From: Saccharothrix tamanrassetensis | GTDB lineage: Bacteria; Actinomycetota; Actinomycetes; Mycobacteriales; Pseudonocardiaceae | DNA length: 64,000 nt | Assembly (NCBI RefSeq): GCF_014203665.1 | Contig: NZ_JACHJN010000012.1 | Location: 62,001 to 126,000 of the forward strand | Direction: 5' to 3' | Part shown: in pieces, positions 42,784 through 51,054 of the stretch | Position numbering within the stretch: the first letter of the stretch is position 1 | How the letters are laid out: each line of letters starts with the position of its first letter | The notes under the pieces: model-generated | Told to the model about the DNA's origin: nothing | Seen by the model: the letters and a program-made list of their open reading frames with translations, nothing else | Databases searched by the model: none | Program-made: the position numbers and the translations under genes

Positions 42784-44077
42784 ACGCTCATCGCGCCGGA
42801 AGGTGCTCGCGGACTGGGAACGGCGGCTGCTGGCGCTGGCCCCGTGGCTGCTGGTGGTCTCCGCGCTGGTCCGCACCTGGACCATCGTCACCGGGTTCGG
42901 CAACGAGACGATCGACCTGTACGTGTACTGGGCGCTGGCCCCGCACGTGCTGACCGACGACCTGTACCAGGTCACCTCGCCGCACTCGCCGCCCGACTTC
43001 CCGCTGCCGTTCACCTACCCGCCGTTCGGCGCGCTGGTGTTCCTGCCGATGACCCTGCTGCCGTGGGGCGTGGCGCAGTGGACGTGGCGGCTGCTGTCCG
43101 CGTTGTGCCTGTACTGGATCGTGCGCGTCGCCCTGCGCCACGTGGCCGGTGCGGGCTGGACGGCGGACGCCGCGCTGTGGCGGCGTCGCGCTCTGCTGTG
43201 GACCGCGGTGCTGCTGTGGATGCGGCCCGTCTACCACACGTTCGAGTTCGGACAGATCAACCTGGTGCTGGCGGCCGTCGTGCTCGCGGCCATGCTGGCC
43301 GAGAACTCGCGGCTCGCGGGCGCCGGGATCGGCTTCGCGGCGGGCGTGAAGCTCGTGCCGGCCATCTCCGGGCTGTTCTACCTCGCCACCGGCAGGTTCG
43401 CCGCGGCCCTGTGGTCGGTGGTGGCGTTCGCGCTGAGCGTCGGTCTCGGCTTCGCCGTCGACCCGGAGCAGGCCAAGCACTACTGGTTCGGCCTGCTGGG
43501 CGACGCGGACCGGGTGGGCCCGATCGCCACCGCGCACAACCAGTCGCTGCGCAGCGCGTTGTCCCGCACCCTCGGCTACGACGTGGGCACGTCCTGGCCG
43601 TGGCTCGTCGCCGTCGTGGTGGCGGCGGTGCTCACCGGTTTCGCGCTGCGCCGGGCGGTCCGGTCGGGTGACGCGCTGCTCGGCGTGGTGATAGTGCAGT
43701 TCCTGGGACTGCTCGTGTCGCCGATCTCGTGGGACCACCACTGGGTGTGGGTGGCGCCGCTGCTAATCTGGCTGCTGCACACGCGCGGCACGCCGTGGCT
43801 GCGCCGCTGGCTGCTGGCGCTGTGGTGCCCGGTCATGTTCCTGGACGTGATCGCCTTCCAACTCGACCGGCAGCAGACGATCTGGACGATCAGCAGGCCC
43901 GGCTACCTCTCCGTCATCGGGTGGGCCTACCCGGCGCTCGCGCTGCTCACCCTGGCCGGGATCGCGTTCGTCCTCAACCGGGGTGCGGAGGCGCCGCGTG
44001 CTGCCGAGCCGCCCTTGGAGCAGGGGCGTGACACCGCGCCCGCCCGCTGCCGGGAGCGTGACGGCGTCGGAGCGTGA
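42773..44077 (+). CDS. GT87-family mannosyltransferase (PimE-like), paralogue 2
   Basis: The second tandem paralogue (434 residues) shares long matched blocks with the first: DLYVYWALAP, DFPLPFTYPPFGALVFLPM, FGQINLVLAAVVLAAM, NQSLRSALSRTLGYDVGTSWPW and SPISWDHHWVWVAPL. It overlaps the first by 11 nt. The C-terminal tail is extended and Pro/Arg-rich. Two near-identical copies of a 16-nt unit (GAGCGTGACGGCGTCG) sit at the 3' end. Divergence in the tail suggests a different acceptor or a gene-dose effect. It faces a TetR gene. Confidence 0.88.
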   Translation: MSAERSSRRKVLADWERRLLALAPWLLVVSALVRTWTIVTGFGNETIDLYVYWALAPHVLTDDLYQVTSPHSPPDFPLPFTYPPFGALVFLPMTLLPWGVAQWTWRLLSALCLYWIVRVALRHVAGAGWTADAALWRRRALLWTAVLLWMRPVYHTFEFGQINLVLAAVVLAAMLAENSRLAGAGIGFAAGVKLVPAISGLFYLATGRFAAALWSVVAFALSVGLGFAVDPEQAKHYWFGLLGDADRVGPIATAHNQSLRSALSRTLGYDVGTSWPWLVAVVVAAVLTGFALRRAVRSGDALLGVVIVQFLGLLVSPISWDHHWVWVAPLLIWLLHTRGTPWLRRWLLALWCPVMFLDVIAFQLDRQQTIWTISRPGYLSVIGWAYPALALLTLAGIAFVLNRGAEAPRAAEPPLEQGRDTAPARCRERDGVGA

Positions 44078-44123
44078 CGGCGTCGGCTGAACCAGGTGGC
44101 GGTCGAGCGAGCACGTCGCCTGG

Positions 44124-44753
44124 TCAGGCCGACCGGTAGATGGCGGACGCCCAGACGTCGGCCAGCGACCGGATCATGGCGTCCGAGGACGCCCACCCGC
44201 GATCGGGCTGCAGCGAGTTCACGTAGAAGCAGCGCTCGTTCATCCACACCAGGGTGGTGGCGAGCTCACGGGCGTCGTGGCCGGCCGGCGCGACTCCGGC
44301 CGTCCGGTCGGCCACGATCTTCGCCGTCGCGCCGGAGATCAGGCGGTCCATCATGTTCTCGAAGGCTTGGGCCAGCTCCGGCTGCTCGGGGTAGGCGCGG
44401 GCGACGGTGCGCAGCACGGGGCCGTGTGCCAGGAAGACCCGGTACACCGCCCGCAGTGCCGTGTAGAGGGAATCGGCGGCATCCCCGGCTGCGGCGTCCA
44501 CTTCGAGCCAGTTCCGCTCGAACTCCGCGTACACGTCGCCGAGGATCCGCTCGAACAACGCGGCGACGACGGCGTGCTTGGACTCGAAGTAGAAGTAGAA
44601 CGTCGCCCGCGACACCCCGGCCTCGCCGAGGATGTCGGCAACCGCCACGTCCTCGATGGACCGCTCCGCCAGGATTCTGCCGACCGCATCGACGATGGCG
44701 ACCTCTACCGATCCGTCGCGTTGAACGCCACGGGACGCACGCCTCGGCACCAT
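44124..44753 (-). CDS. TetR/AcrR-family regulator (EthR-like)
   Basis: An N-terminal HTH (IEDVAVADILGEAGVSRATFYFYFESKHAVVAALFERIL) is followed by a helical ligand domain. Its C-terminus (GWASSDAMIRSLADVWASAIYRS) resembles EthR of mycobacteria, which represses a monooxygenase. It is 39 nt downstream of the amidohydrolase on the same strand, so it probably regulates that operon in response to a small hydrophobic ligand. Confidence 0.92.
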   Translation of the reverse strand: MVPRRASRGVQRDGSVEVAIVDAVGRILAERSIEDVAVADILGEAGVSRATFYFYFESKHAVVAALFERILGDVYAEFERNWLEVDAAAGDAADSLYTALRAVYRVFLAHGPVLRTVARAYPEQPELAQAFENMMDRLISGATAKIVADRTAGVAPAGHDARELATTLVWMNERCFYVNSLQPDRGWASSDAMIRSLADVWASAIYRSA

Positions 44754-44792
44754 CAGTATCCGCGCGCCTGTCCGGGGAGCATGCCGCCGATC

Positions 44793-46511
44793 CTAAAGGA
44801 CGCCTTCGTCGTGCACGGGACGCCCGCCGACCATGGTCAGGTGCACCTTCGTGTCCTTGAGGTCGTCGGTCGGAGTGGTGAGCGGATCGCGGTCGACGAC
44901 GATCAGGTCGGCGTGCCCGCCCGCCTCCAGGGTGCCGATTCCCTTCCAGCGCAGGATTCGCGCGGCCGACCGGGTCCAGGCGGCCAGCGACTGCTGCCGG
45001 TCGATCACCTGGGCCGGACCGTCGTTGCGGTCGCCGAAGACGCCGCGGTGGGTCTGCGCGAAAGCGATGTGCTCGAACACGTTCGCCGGTCCCCAGTCGG
45101 TGCCGCAACCGACGTCGAAACCGTGGTCGAGCTCGCGCCGCAGCGGGATCAGGTTCTTGAGGTAGTCGCTGCCCAACCGCTCCCGGAAGGTGTGCATCTT
45201 GAAGTGGGAGAAGGACATGCTGGTGGTGATCTGGAAGCCGAGGTCCCGGTAGCGGCGGCACTGCTCGTCGTCCATGAAGTAGGCGTGCTGGAGGATCCAC
45301 TGCTGTTCGGAGAAGTCGCCGAACTTGCGCCGGGCGGTCTCCAGGTGTTCCAGCGCGATGTCGTGCTCGCGGTCGGCCACCGAGATGAGGTTCATCCGCA
45401 TCCCGCGCTCGGCCGCGAACTCCACCATGAGCCGGCCCTTCCACTCCGGCAGGAACTCCAGGCCCTTCGTCCACTCGCCGTAGGGGCCCCGGTGGCTCCG
45501 GTTGAGGACCATCATCCCCGGGTTGAACGGTCCGCCCCGGGTGCACAGGAAGCTCTCCGTCCGGAACATGTCACCGGAGAGGTCCTGCACGCGGTAGGCC
45601 AGTTCCAGCCGCTGCACCAGCTCGGTCTCGGTCAGCGTGACGGACGTCGGCAGGCCGTGCGGCTCGGCGTCCGGCGTGCACAGCACGCGGGTGGTCAACG
45701 TGCCGGCGTTGCCGTGCTGGCGGTAGACGTCGATGAGCGGCCAGTCCATCATGTGGCCCTCGTAGACGGCCGTGACGCCCCTGCGGTTGGCCTCGGCCAT
45801 CCCGCTCCTGGCCCCCTCGTACCAGTCCTCCGGGGACACCCCGTCGATCCGCGCCAGGACGGAGTCCCACCACGGTTCGTTGTTGTAGTAGTTGTTCACC
45901 GGCCCGAGCAGCCGGCCGGTCGGCTCGCCGTCGGCGTCCTTCTCGATCGAGACCCGGCCGACGCGGTCCGGGGTGTTCCGGGAGACCTGGATGTTCCACA
46001 GCCCGCGCGTGTTCAGCACGGTCACCGCCGGGTTCACCGGGGCCCACGCCTGGATCCAGACCGGGTGGTCCGGCGCCGCGGCGTCCAGCAGCTGCCGGGT
46101 CGGCAGCTCGCCTTCGGCCAGGTCCCGGTAGGAGCGACGGAGGAAGTAGTGCGGTTCCCCGATGGGTGAGCAGCGGATCCACTGCCCTTTGGGGGTCCGC
46201 GCGGCGGCGGCGCTGATCCGCGCGGCGATCTCGCCGTGGTCTCGGCAGTCGAACAGGTCCACGACCGAACGCCTGATGCCGTTCCAGTGGATCAGGTGCG
46301 GGTGCGTGTCGATCAGTCCGGGCATCACGGTGGCGCCCGCCAGGTCGACGGTCCTGGCCTGGTCGCCGGCGGCGGCACGCATGTCCTGCTCGGTGCCGGT
46401 GGCCACGACCCGGCCTTCCCGGACGACGATCGCCTCCGCGACGGCACCGTCCTCGCGCATCGTGACTACTCGGCCACCGTGGAACAGCGTGGCGCGGTCA
46501 TCCCTGGTCAT
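44793..46511 (-). CDS. Amidohydrolase family protein (YtcJ/N-substituted formamide deformylase-like)
   Basis: This 572-residue amidohydrolase-3 family TIM-barrel hydrolase has DTHPHL (HxH metal ligands), later QHAYFMDD (His) and CGTDWGPAN (catalytic Asp). The N- and C-terminal beta-sandwich halves are present (LFHGGRVVTM; GTLEAGGHADLIVVDRDPL). Such enzymes cleave amides, N-formyl compounds or related C-N bonds; the substrate is undetermined. ATG 46511 is fixed by AGGAGG 6 nt upstream, discarding longer in-frame starts. A TetR gene follows on the same strand, which suggests induction by the substrate. Confidence 0.9.
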   Translation of the reverse strand: MTRDDRATLFHGGRVVTMREDGAVAEAIVVREGRVVATGTEQDMRAAAGDQARTVDLAGATVMPGLIDTHPHLIHWNGIRRSVVDLFDCRDHGEIAARISAAAARTPKGQWIRCSPIGEPHYFLRRSYRDLAEGELPTRQLLDAAAPDHPVWIQAWAPVNPAVTVLNTRGLWNIQVSRNTPDRVGRVSIEKDADGEPTGRLLGPVNNYYNNEPWWDSVLARIDGVSPEDWYEGARSGMAEANRRGVTAVYEGHMMDWPLIDVYRQHGNAGTLTTRVLCTPDAEPHGLPTSVTLTETELVQRLELAYRVQDLSGDMFRTESFLCTRGGPFNPGMMVLNRSHRGPYGEWTKGLEFLPEWKGRLMVEFAAERGMRMNLISVADREHDIALEHLETARRKFGDFSEQQWILQHAYFMDDEQCRRYRDLGFQITTSMSFSHFKMHTFRERLGSDYLKNLIPLRRELDHGFDVGCGTDWGPANVFEHIAFAQTHRGVFGDRNDGPAQVIDRQQSLAAWTRSAARILRWKGIGTLEAGGHADLIVVDRDPLTTPTDDLKDTKVHLTMVGGRPVHDEGVL

Positions 46512-46543
46512 CCGGTTCCTCCTCATCGACGCTGACGAGGTAT

Positions 46544-46558
46544 CGAATACTATGTTCG
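46544..46558 (-). promoter_or_regulatory. Imperfect palindrome, candidate TetR operator
   Basis: CGAATACTATGTTCG has symmetric arms (CGAA/TTCG) and matched A/T at inner positions. It lies 33 nt upstream of the amidohydrolase start in an AT-rich patch, a suitable position for the EthR-like repressor encoded at the operon end. Confidence 0.45.
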
Positions 46559-46699
46559 GACACTCCATCCAGACAAGGTGTATGGCATTCGGGTTGTGGC
46601 CGCCCGCCGGCTACCCCGGTGGGTGAAAGCGGCGCGTCGCACGCGTGGTCGGCACGTGGCCGTCATGCGTGGCCTGGCGGGACGGCTCAGAATCCGCCT

Positions 46700-46915
46700 A
46701 TGGGCGAGGAGAAGTTCCACAAGGGTGACAAGGTCACCTGGTCCAGTCACGGGCAGACGGTGCACGGCGAGGTGGTCGAGGAGATCACCGAGGACACCGA
46801 GGCCGCGGGCAGGCAGGTCCGCGCGTCGGAGGACGATCCGCAGTACCGCGTCCGCAGCGACAAGAGCGGCAAGGACGCGGTGCACAAGCCGACCGCCCTG
46901 GGGGACGACTCGTGA
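46700..46915 (+). CDS. DUF2945 (Hva1/TUDOR-like) small protein
   Basis: The 71 residues match the hypervirulence-associated/TUDOR-like DUF2945 pattern: FHKGDKVTWSSHGQTVHGEVV, then VRASEDDPQYRVRSDKSGKDAVHKPTAL. The fold is a small beta-barrel of unknown function. The stop overlaps the following DUF3140 gene by 4 nt, and these two families co-occur widely in actinobacteria, probably in stress response. Confidence 0.88.
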   Translation: MGEEKFHKGDKVTWSSHGQTVHGEVVEEITEDTEAAGRQVRASEDDPQYRVRSDKSGKDAVHKPTALGDDS

Positions 46916-47220
46916 GCGACGAGTTCGACGACGCCGTGAACATGACGGCGACGGAACTGGAGCGGTGGTTGGGCACCGACGAGTCCAAGTCCGTCGGGCA
47001 GTCCGACGGCGGCGAGTCGGTCGGGCACGAGTCCGGCCGGCGGATCGTGGCGCTGCTGCGGAAGAAGAAGGGCGAGCTGACCGAGGACGACCAGGCGCAC
47101 AGGCGCAAGGTCGTCGGCTACGTCCACCGGCACCTCGCGCAGCGCCCGGACGGGGACGTGGAGCACACGAGGTGGCGCTACTCGCTGATGAACTGGGGCC
47201 ACGACCCCCTGAAAGACTGA
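46912..47220 (+). CDS. DUF3140 family protein
   Basis: A 102-residue protein of the DUF3140 type with MTATELERWLGTDESKSVG, HESGRRIVALLRKKKGELTEDD and KVVGYVHRHLAQRP, ending in WRYSLMNWGHDPLK. The helical fold resembles small DNA-associated proteins. Start overlaps the DUF2945 stop (GTGA), so the two are translationally coupled. Function unknown. Confidence 0.9.
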   Translation: MSDEFDDAVNMTATELERWLGTDESKSVGQSDGGESVGHESGRRIVALLRKKKGELTEDDQAHRRKVVGYVHRHLAQRPDGDVEHTRWRYSLMNWGHDPLKD

Positions 47221-47290
47221 CGTCGCCGCCACCCGGGCCTTCGCCGGATCCGGGTGGAGTGCGGGGGACCGAGCCGGGTACTCCCCGGCC

Positions 47291-47482
47291 ATGACTGTCA
47301 ATCCGATCCAGGTCCAGAAGTTCCTCTCGGGTGTCGAGTACCCCGCCACCAAGGACGACATCGTCGGCACCGCCCAGTCCCAGGGCGCCGACGACGACAT
47401 CCTGGACGCCCTGCGCAACCTGTCCAAGGACAACTTCGACTCGCCCGCCGACGTCAGTGAAGCCATCGGCAAGCAGAACTAG
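47291..47482 (+). CDS. DUF2795 family protein
   Basis: The 63-residue sequence PIQVQKFLSGVEYPATKDDIV, ADDDILDALRNLSKDNFDSPADVSEAI is a clear DUF2795 helical domain. Homologues occur in actinobacteria beside stress-related DUFs, as here. A hairpin terminator lies about 120 nt downstream. It probably belongs functionally with the two preceding small genes. Confidence 0.9.
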   Translation: MTVNPIQVQKFLSGVEYPATKDDIVGTAQSQGADDDILDALRNLSKDNFDSPADVSEAIGKQN

Positions 47483-47599
47483 GTCCCGGGCATCCGGGTC
47501 CTTGCGTTGTCGCACGATCACGCAGCGACGCGCGGACATCACCTACGGCACTACAACGCGGCGCGCGCGGCTGCGTGTGCCTTTCAAGCGGGAAAAGCC

Positions 47600-47635
47600 G
47601 GACGACGTGCCGACACGGATGTCGGCACGTCGTCC
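47600..47635. terminator. Hairpin between convergent small genes
   Basis: A perfect 16-bp stem (47600-47615 with 47620-47635) closes the tetraloop CGGA between the DUF2795 gene and the opposing proline-rich ORF. Confidence 0.9.
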
Positions 47636-47656
47636 CAGCCGTAGGCGCTCCCGGTC

Positions 47657-47797
47657 TCAGCGGTTCGGCGGAGGCGGTTCGGGCACGCTGGGGTCGGGCG
47701 GGTTCGGCGTCGGCGGAACCGGTGGTTCCGTCCCCGGAGTGGGTTCGGGACCGGGGGATGGCGGGGTCGTCGGGGTCGGCGGGTTCGGTTGAACCAT
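47657..47797 (-). CDS. Proline-rich small protein (46 aa)
   Basis: The short frame encodes a chain of Pro, Thr, Glu and Ser with almost no hydrophobic core (VQPNPPTPTTPPSPGPEP-type repeats). It is preceded by a strong AGGAGG 7 nt upstream of ATG 47797, and a terminator hairpin follows, which makes it a credible gene despite its low complexity. It is divergent from the SRPBCC-like gene. Function unknown; it could be a wall-spanning or linker peptide. Confidence 0.5.
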   Translation of the reverse strand: MVQPNPPTPTTPPSPGPEPTPGTEPPVPPTPNPPDPSVPEPPPPNR

Positions 47798-47969
47798 GAC
47801 CTTCCTCCTTCTCTCGACCGGCGGTCGGGGTTCCGGAGTACCCAACCGCGAGCGGATCCCACTTGTCGCGGGTGGATCGGTTCGCGGCGGCCGGAAAGCC
47901 CGGTCACCGTTCCCGGTGGGGAGGTCCGCCGGTATCTTTCGACGGGCGCGGACGGGGTACCACCTCACT

Positions 47970-48365
47970 GTGCCCGACACCGAGAACCACACCCACCGGA
48001 GCAGTCGCACGATGGCCGCCGACGCCGACATCGTGCTCAACACCGCCGCCGATCCCGCGCGCGCCGAGTCGTGGCTGCCGGGGCCGGTGCACGGGGCCGA
48101 TGCCGTGCACGGGGGAGCGGACGGCGAAGCACGCCGCTACGAGTTCAGCGTGACCCCGGAGGAGCACGAGTTGCGGTGGCATCCGGTCGACCGCGACGGG
48201 TGGCGCGGCTTCCTGCGGGTGGCCGACCGGGGCGCCGGCTCCAGCGAGGCGGAGCTGTGCGTGCAGACCGACGGCGAGGCCGCGGCCGACGATGTGCGCT
48301 ACGCCCTCGAACGGGCGCTGGAAGGGCTGGCCGCCGAGGTCGAGCAGAACTTCAACGCCGGCTGA
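47970..48365 (+). CDS. SRPBCC-like small protein
   Basis: The 131-residue sequence ADADIVLNTAADPARAESWLPG, EARRYEFSVTPEEHELRWHPVDRDGWRGFLRVAD, DVRYALERALEGLAAEVEQNF has the strand pattern and final long helix of a shortened START/SRPBCC domain. Ligand unknown. GTG 47970 is assumed; ATG 48012 is possible. It faces the ricin-glycosidase gene across a hairpin terminator. Confidence 0.65.
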   Translation: MPDTENHTHRSSRTMAADADIVLNTAADPARAESWLPGPVHGADAVHGGADGEARRYEFSVTPEEHELRWHPVDRDGWRGFLRVADRGAGSSEAELCVQTDGEAAADDVRYALERALEGLAAEVEQNFNAG

Positions 48366-48480
48366 ACGACCGGTTCGGTTGTCCGCAGGCCAGGCAGCCG
48401 CTCGCCGCACACCCGCGGTCCGCTGCCTACCGCGCTTCCCGGACCTGGCGGGCGCTGCTCGCCGGGTGGCGGGCCGGAGT

Positions 48481-48516
48481 CGGGGTGGACCACGGCGACG
48501 GCTGTGGTCCACCCCG
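48481..48516. terminator. Bidirectional hairpin terminator
   Basis: A 13-bp perfect stem (48481-48493 with 48504-48516) with a 10-nt loop separates the convergent SRPBCC-like gene and the ricin-glycosidase gene. Confidence 0.85.
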
Positions 48517-48537
48517 TGACCGATCGATCAGCTCGGA

Positions 48538-50736
48538 TCAGGGACCGCCGCGGATCAACCGCACGCCGCGGACGGTGATGTCGGTCGATCCGCCGTTGTA
48601 GAGGCGGAAGTCCATCGCTGTTGGCTGTGCACCCCGGAACGATGCATCCGACAGGCTGAAGATCGCGGTCTTCAGTGCGCCGGAATTCGTGTTGGTGACC
48701 GTCGGTGTGGAGACGATCGCGGTGTTCGCCGTGCTGTATTGCAGGCTCCACTTCGCGGTGCCCGTGTCGCGGTAGGTGACGGCAACCCTGAAGGTGCGCT
48801 CGGTCGTCGGCGCGAACCGGCTGTCCACGTCGAAGTAGATGTAGTCGTTGCCGCTCGCATGATCGGTTCGTCGCGCGAAGTAGGTCACGGCAGGTTGCGT
48901 GGACCCGCCCTCGCCGACCTTGCAGAAGCCGTACTGGTCCGGATCCCAGGTGCGTTGCTCGGCCACCACCGTGCGTCCGCCGGATTCGACGTCACGCTGC
49001 AGGAGGAACTTCTCGTAGTTGTGGTACCGGCGGGTGCCGTTGTAGCAGCCGTCGTAGAACATCTGCAGCATGGCCCAGGCATCCGGCGACGAGTTCACCG
49101 GATAGCCCGCGCTCTGGCGGAAGTAGTCGCGCAGTGCCGCGAATTGCGGATGCGTCGCGTCGTTGGCGTCGGTGCGCAACTCACGTGGGAAGATCGCCCA
49201 GTTGTGACCCTTGCGCAGCATGTTCAACACTGCCATGCGGTAGTAGTCGTAGTTGCCGAACACGCCGGCGAGATTCGCGATCTCGAACTCGTTGCCGTAG
49301 AACGACACACCCTCGCGGCCGATCTCGTGGACCGTCTTCGCCGTCAGGTAGTAGTGCGACTGCCCGGGTTGCGCACCGATGGGAGTCGGCTGGACGACCA
49401 CCGTGTCCTGGCCGATGAGCGGCTGCCGCAACTGCGCTGTGACGCTTTCGCCGTTCCCTTCACGCAACTGCGTGCCCAGGGTCCGGAGCGCGTAGTCGGC
49501 CACCCACTTCGGCGCGCCGGGCTCGGTGTCGCCCGGAAGACTCCATTCGCCGGCACTCGTCCAGACGACTTTCTTCGTGCCCAGCGCGGTTGCCCAGGCG
49601 TCGATGATGTCCTTCGCGTAGGTCCTCAGGATCTCCGGGGTCAAGCCCTTGCCGGCCGCGTCGCGGTAGACGCTGTTCGGCATCCAGAACTCGCCGGCGT
49701 TGAACGTCGTCGCGTACGCGTACTTGACCCGCGCGTCCGTTCGGTAGCGGCTGAACATCTCCGTGATGAAACGCACCACTTCGCGCCGCGGGCAGGTGTC
49801 CCACAGCGCCAGGCCCCACGCCGCCGTGCCGTTGTTGATCACTTTCACCGGCGTGCCGGCAGCCGCGCACTTGTCGATGACCCACTGCGGCGCGTGCCAC
49901 TTGCCGGTGTCGTCGACCGTTCCGAGTATCGTCCAGATCAGAGCCGTCTTACCGGCCGCGCCGAGCTGGTTCAAGCTGTACGAGTAGGCGCCGGTCGTGC
50001 TCTCGATCCGGTCCCACCGGTAAACCCCTTCGGACGGGTTGAGATCACGCCAGTACGCCCCCACCCAATGCAGGTCGGTGGTCGGGCTCCAGTTGACCGC
50101 CGGTCCCCAGATCTGATAGAGGCCGCCATGAGGGCTCTTGGCGGGATACCGCGACGGCAGCGCCCAGTACTCGCCGTTGCGGACTTCCACCGTCGCGGGC
50201 AGCTGCGGGGACGCCCCGGTCGTCCAGGTCTGGTTCGGCTTTCCCGAGCAGTCGTGGAGCACGGCCAGTGCGCCATCGGTCAGTTCGCTGCGCTGGATGT
50301 CGATGCAGCGGTTGCTCGGCACGTGTACGAAGCGGTACCCGCCCGCCGTGGCAGTGCTCTGCTTGATCCACAGCTGCGTGGTCGCGTCGCCGCAAGTCCT
50401 TTGTTCCAAGCCGGTGGCATTGGCCGTGCCGCCGCCGACCGGTTGCACGCACTTGCCGCTGTTCTGGGCAACCAGCTGAATACGTCCGGCGCCCGCGTCC
50501 CGCAACGTCCAGTTCTGATTGGACGCGCCGGTGCACTCCCATTGCTCGATGACCGCGCCGTCATGGACGGCCTGCGGGCCTCCGCGCACATCCAGGCACT
50601 TGCCGGAATGTTGTGCGACAACCCTCGTAGCCGACGCGGACGCGTAGGCGGGTCCGAGCGGGCCGGTCGGTACTACGGTCAGGCCGGCCAACACGGCGAA
50701 TGTCGCTGCGGGTGCGAGCAATAATCGTCGTCTCAT
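48538..50736 (-). CDS. Secreted ricin-lectin/TIM-barrel glycosidase-like protein
   Basis: The 732-residue protein starts with a signal peptide (RRRLLLAPAATFAVLAGLTVV). A ricin-type beta-trefoil follows (about 35-175; KCLDVRG, KCVQPVG, RCIDIQR with QNW, QLW and QTW). A large barrel domain (about 190-590) has candidate acid/base and nucleophile Glu in TTFNAGEFWMP and TSAGEWSLPG, like clan-A glycosidases. A beta-sandwich lies at the C-terminus (about 600-732). It is probably an extracellular polysaccharide hydrolase with a carbohydrate-binding lectin. ATG 50736 is supported by AGGGAGG just upstream. Confidence 0.8.
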   Translation of the reverse strand: MRRRLLLAPAATFAVLAGLTVVPTGPLGPAYASASATRVVAQHSGKCLDVRGGPQAVHDGAVIEQWECTGASNQNWTLRDAGAGRIQLVAQNSGKCVQPVGGGTANATGLEQRTCGDATTQLWIKQSTATAGGYRFVHVPSNRCIDIQRSELTDGALAVLHDCSGKPNQTWTTGASPQLPATVEVRNGEYWALPSRYPAKSPHGGLYQIWGPAVNWSPTTDLHWVGAYWRDLNPSEGVYRWDRIESTTGAYSYSLNQLGAAGKTALIWTILGTVDDTGKWHAPQWVIDKCAAAGTPVKVINNGTAAWGLALWDTCPRREVVRFITEMFSRYRTDARVKYAYATTFNAGEFWMPNSVYRDAAGKGLTPEILRTYAKDIIDAWATALGTKKVVWTSAGEWSLPGDTEPGAPKWVADYALRTLGTQLREGNGESVTAQLRQPLIGQDTVVVQPTPIGAQPGQSHYYLTAKTVHEIGREGVSFYGNEFEIANLAGVFGNYDYYRMAVLNMLRKGHNWAIFPRELRTDANDATHPQFAALRDYFRQSAGYPVNSSPDAWAMLQMFYDGCYNGTRRYHNYEKFLLQRDVESGGRTVVAEQRTWDPDQYGFCKVGEGGSTQPAVTYFARRTDHASGNDYIYFDVDSRFAPTTERTFRVAVTYRDTGTAKWSLQYSTANTAIVSTPTVTNTNSGALKTAIFSLSDASFRGAQPTAMDFRLYNGGSTDITVRGVRLIRGGP

Positions 50737-51054
50737 CAGGATTCCTCCCTGGCTGCGGTGCGGCGAATCCGTCGACCCTAACGACGGAAAGCGCCGCACG
50801 GCTACCCGAGGCTACGGCTACCGCATCGTCCGGCCCACGTGGAATTCATCCGGACTTCCCACCTCTTCGTTTCGCTGGTCGGTTGCCGGCGATGGGCTGT
50901 CGTGACGTTTCCGCCGACGTTGTGACCGGTGGCGCGGTGGGCGTTGGGGGACGTCCTGGCGCGTGGGGGAGGGGTGGCACTGCCGCACTGGTCGCCGGGG
51001 AGCGCGAAGCGGACTTGTGTCCCAGCATGGTGGGCACAACGCGGAGGAGGATGC
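50737..51054. other. Divergent intergenic region
   Basis: This 318-nt region separates the glycosidase and antiporter genes. I see no coding sequence or palindrome worth naming. GGAGGAGG at 51043-51050 sets the antiporter start. Confidence 0.4.
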
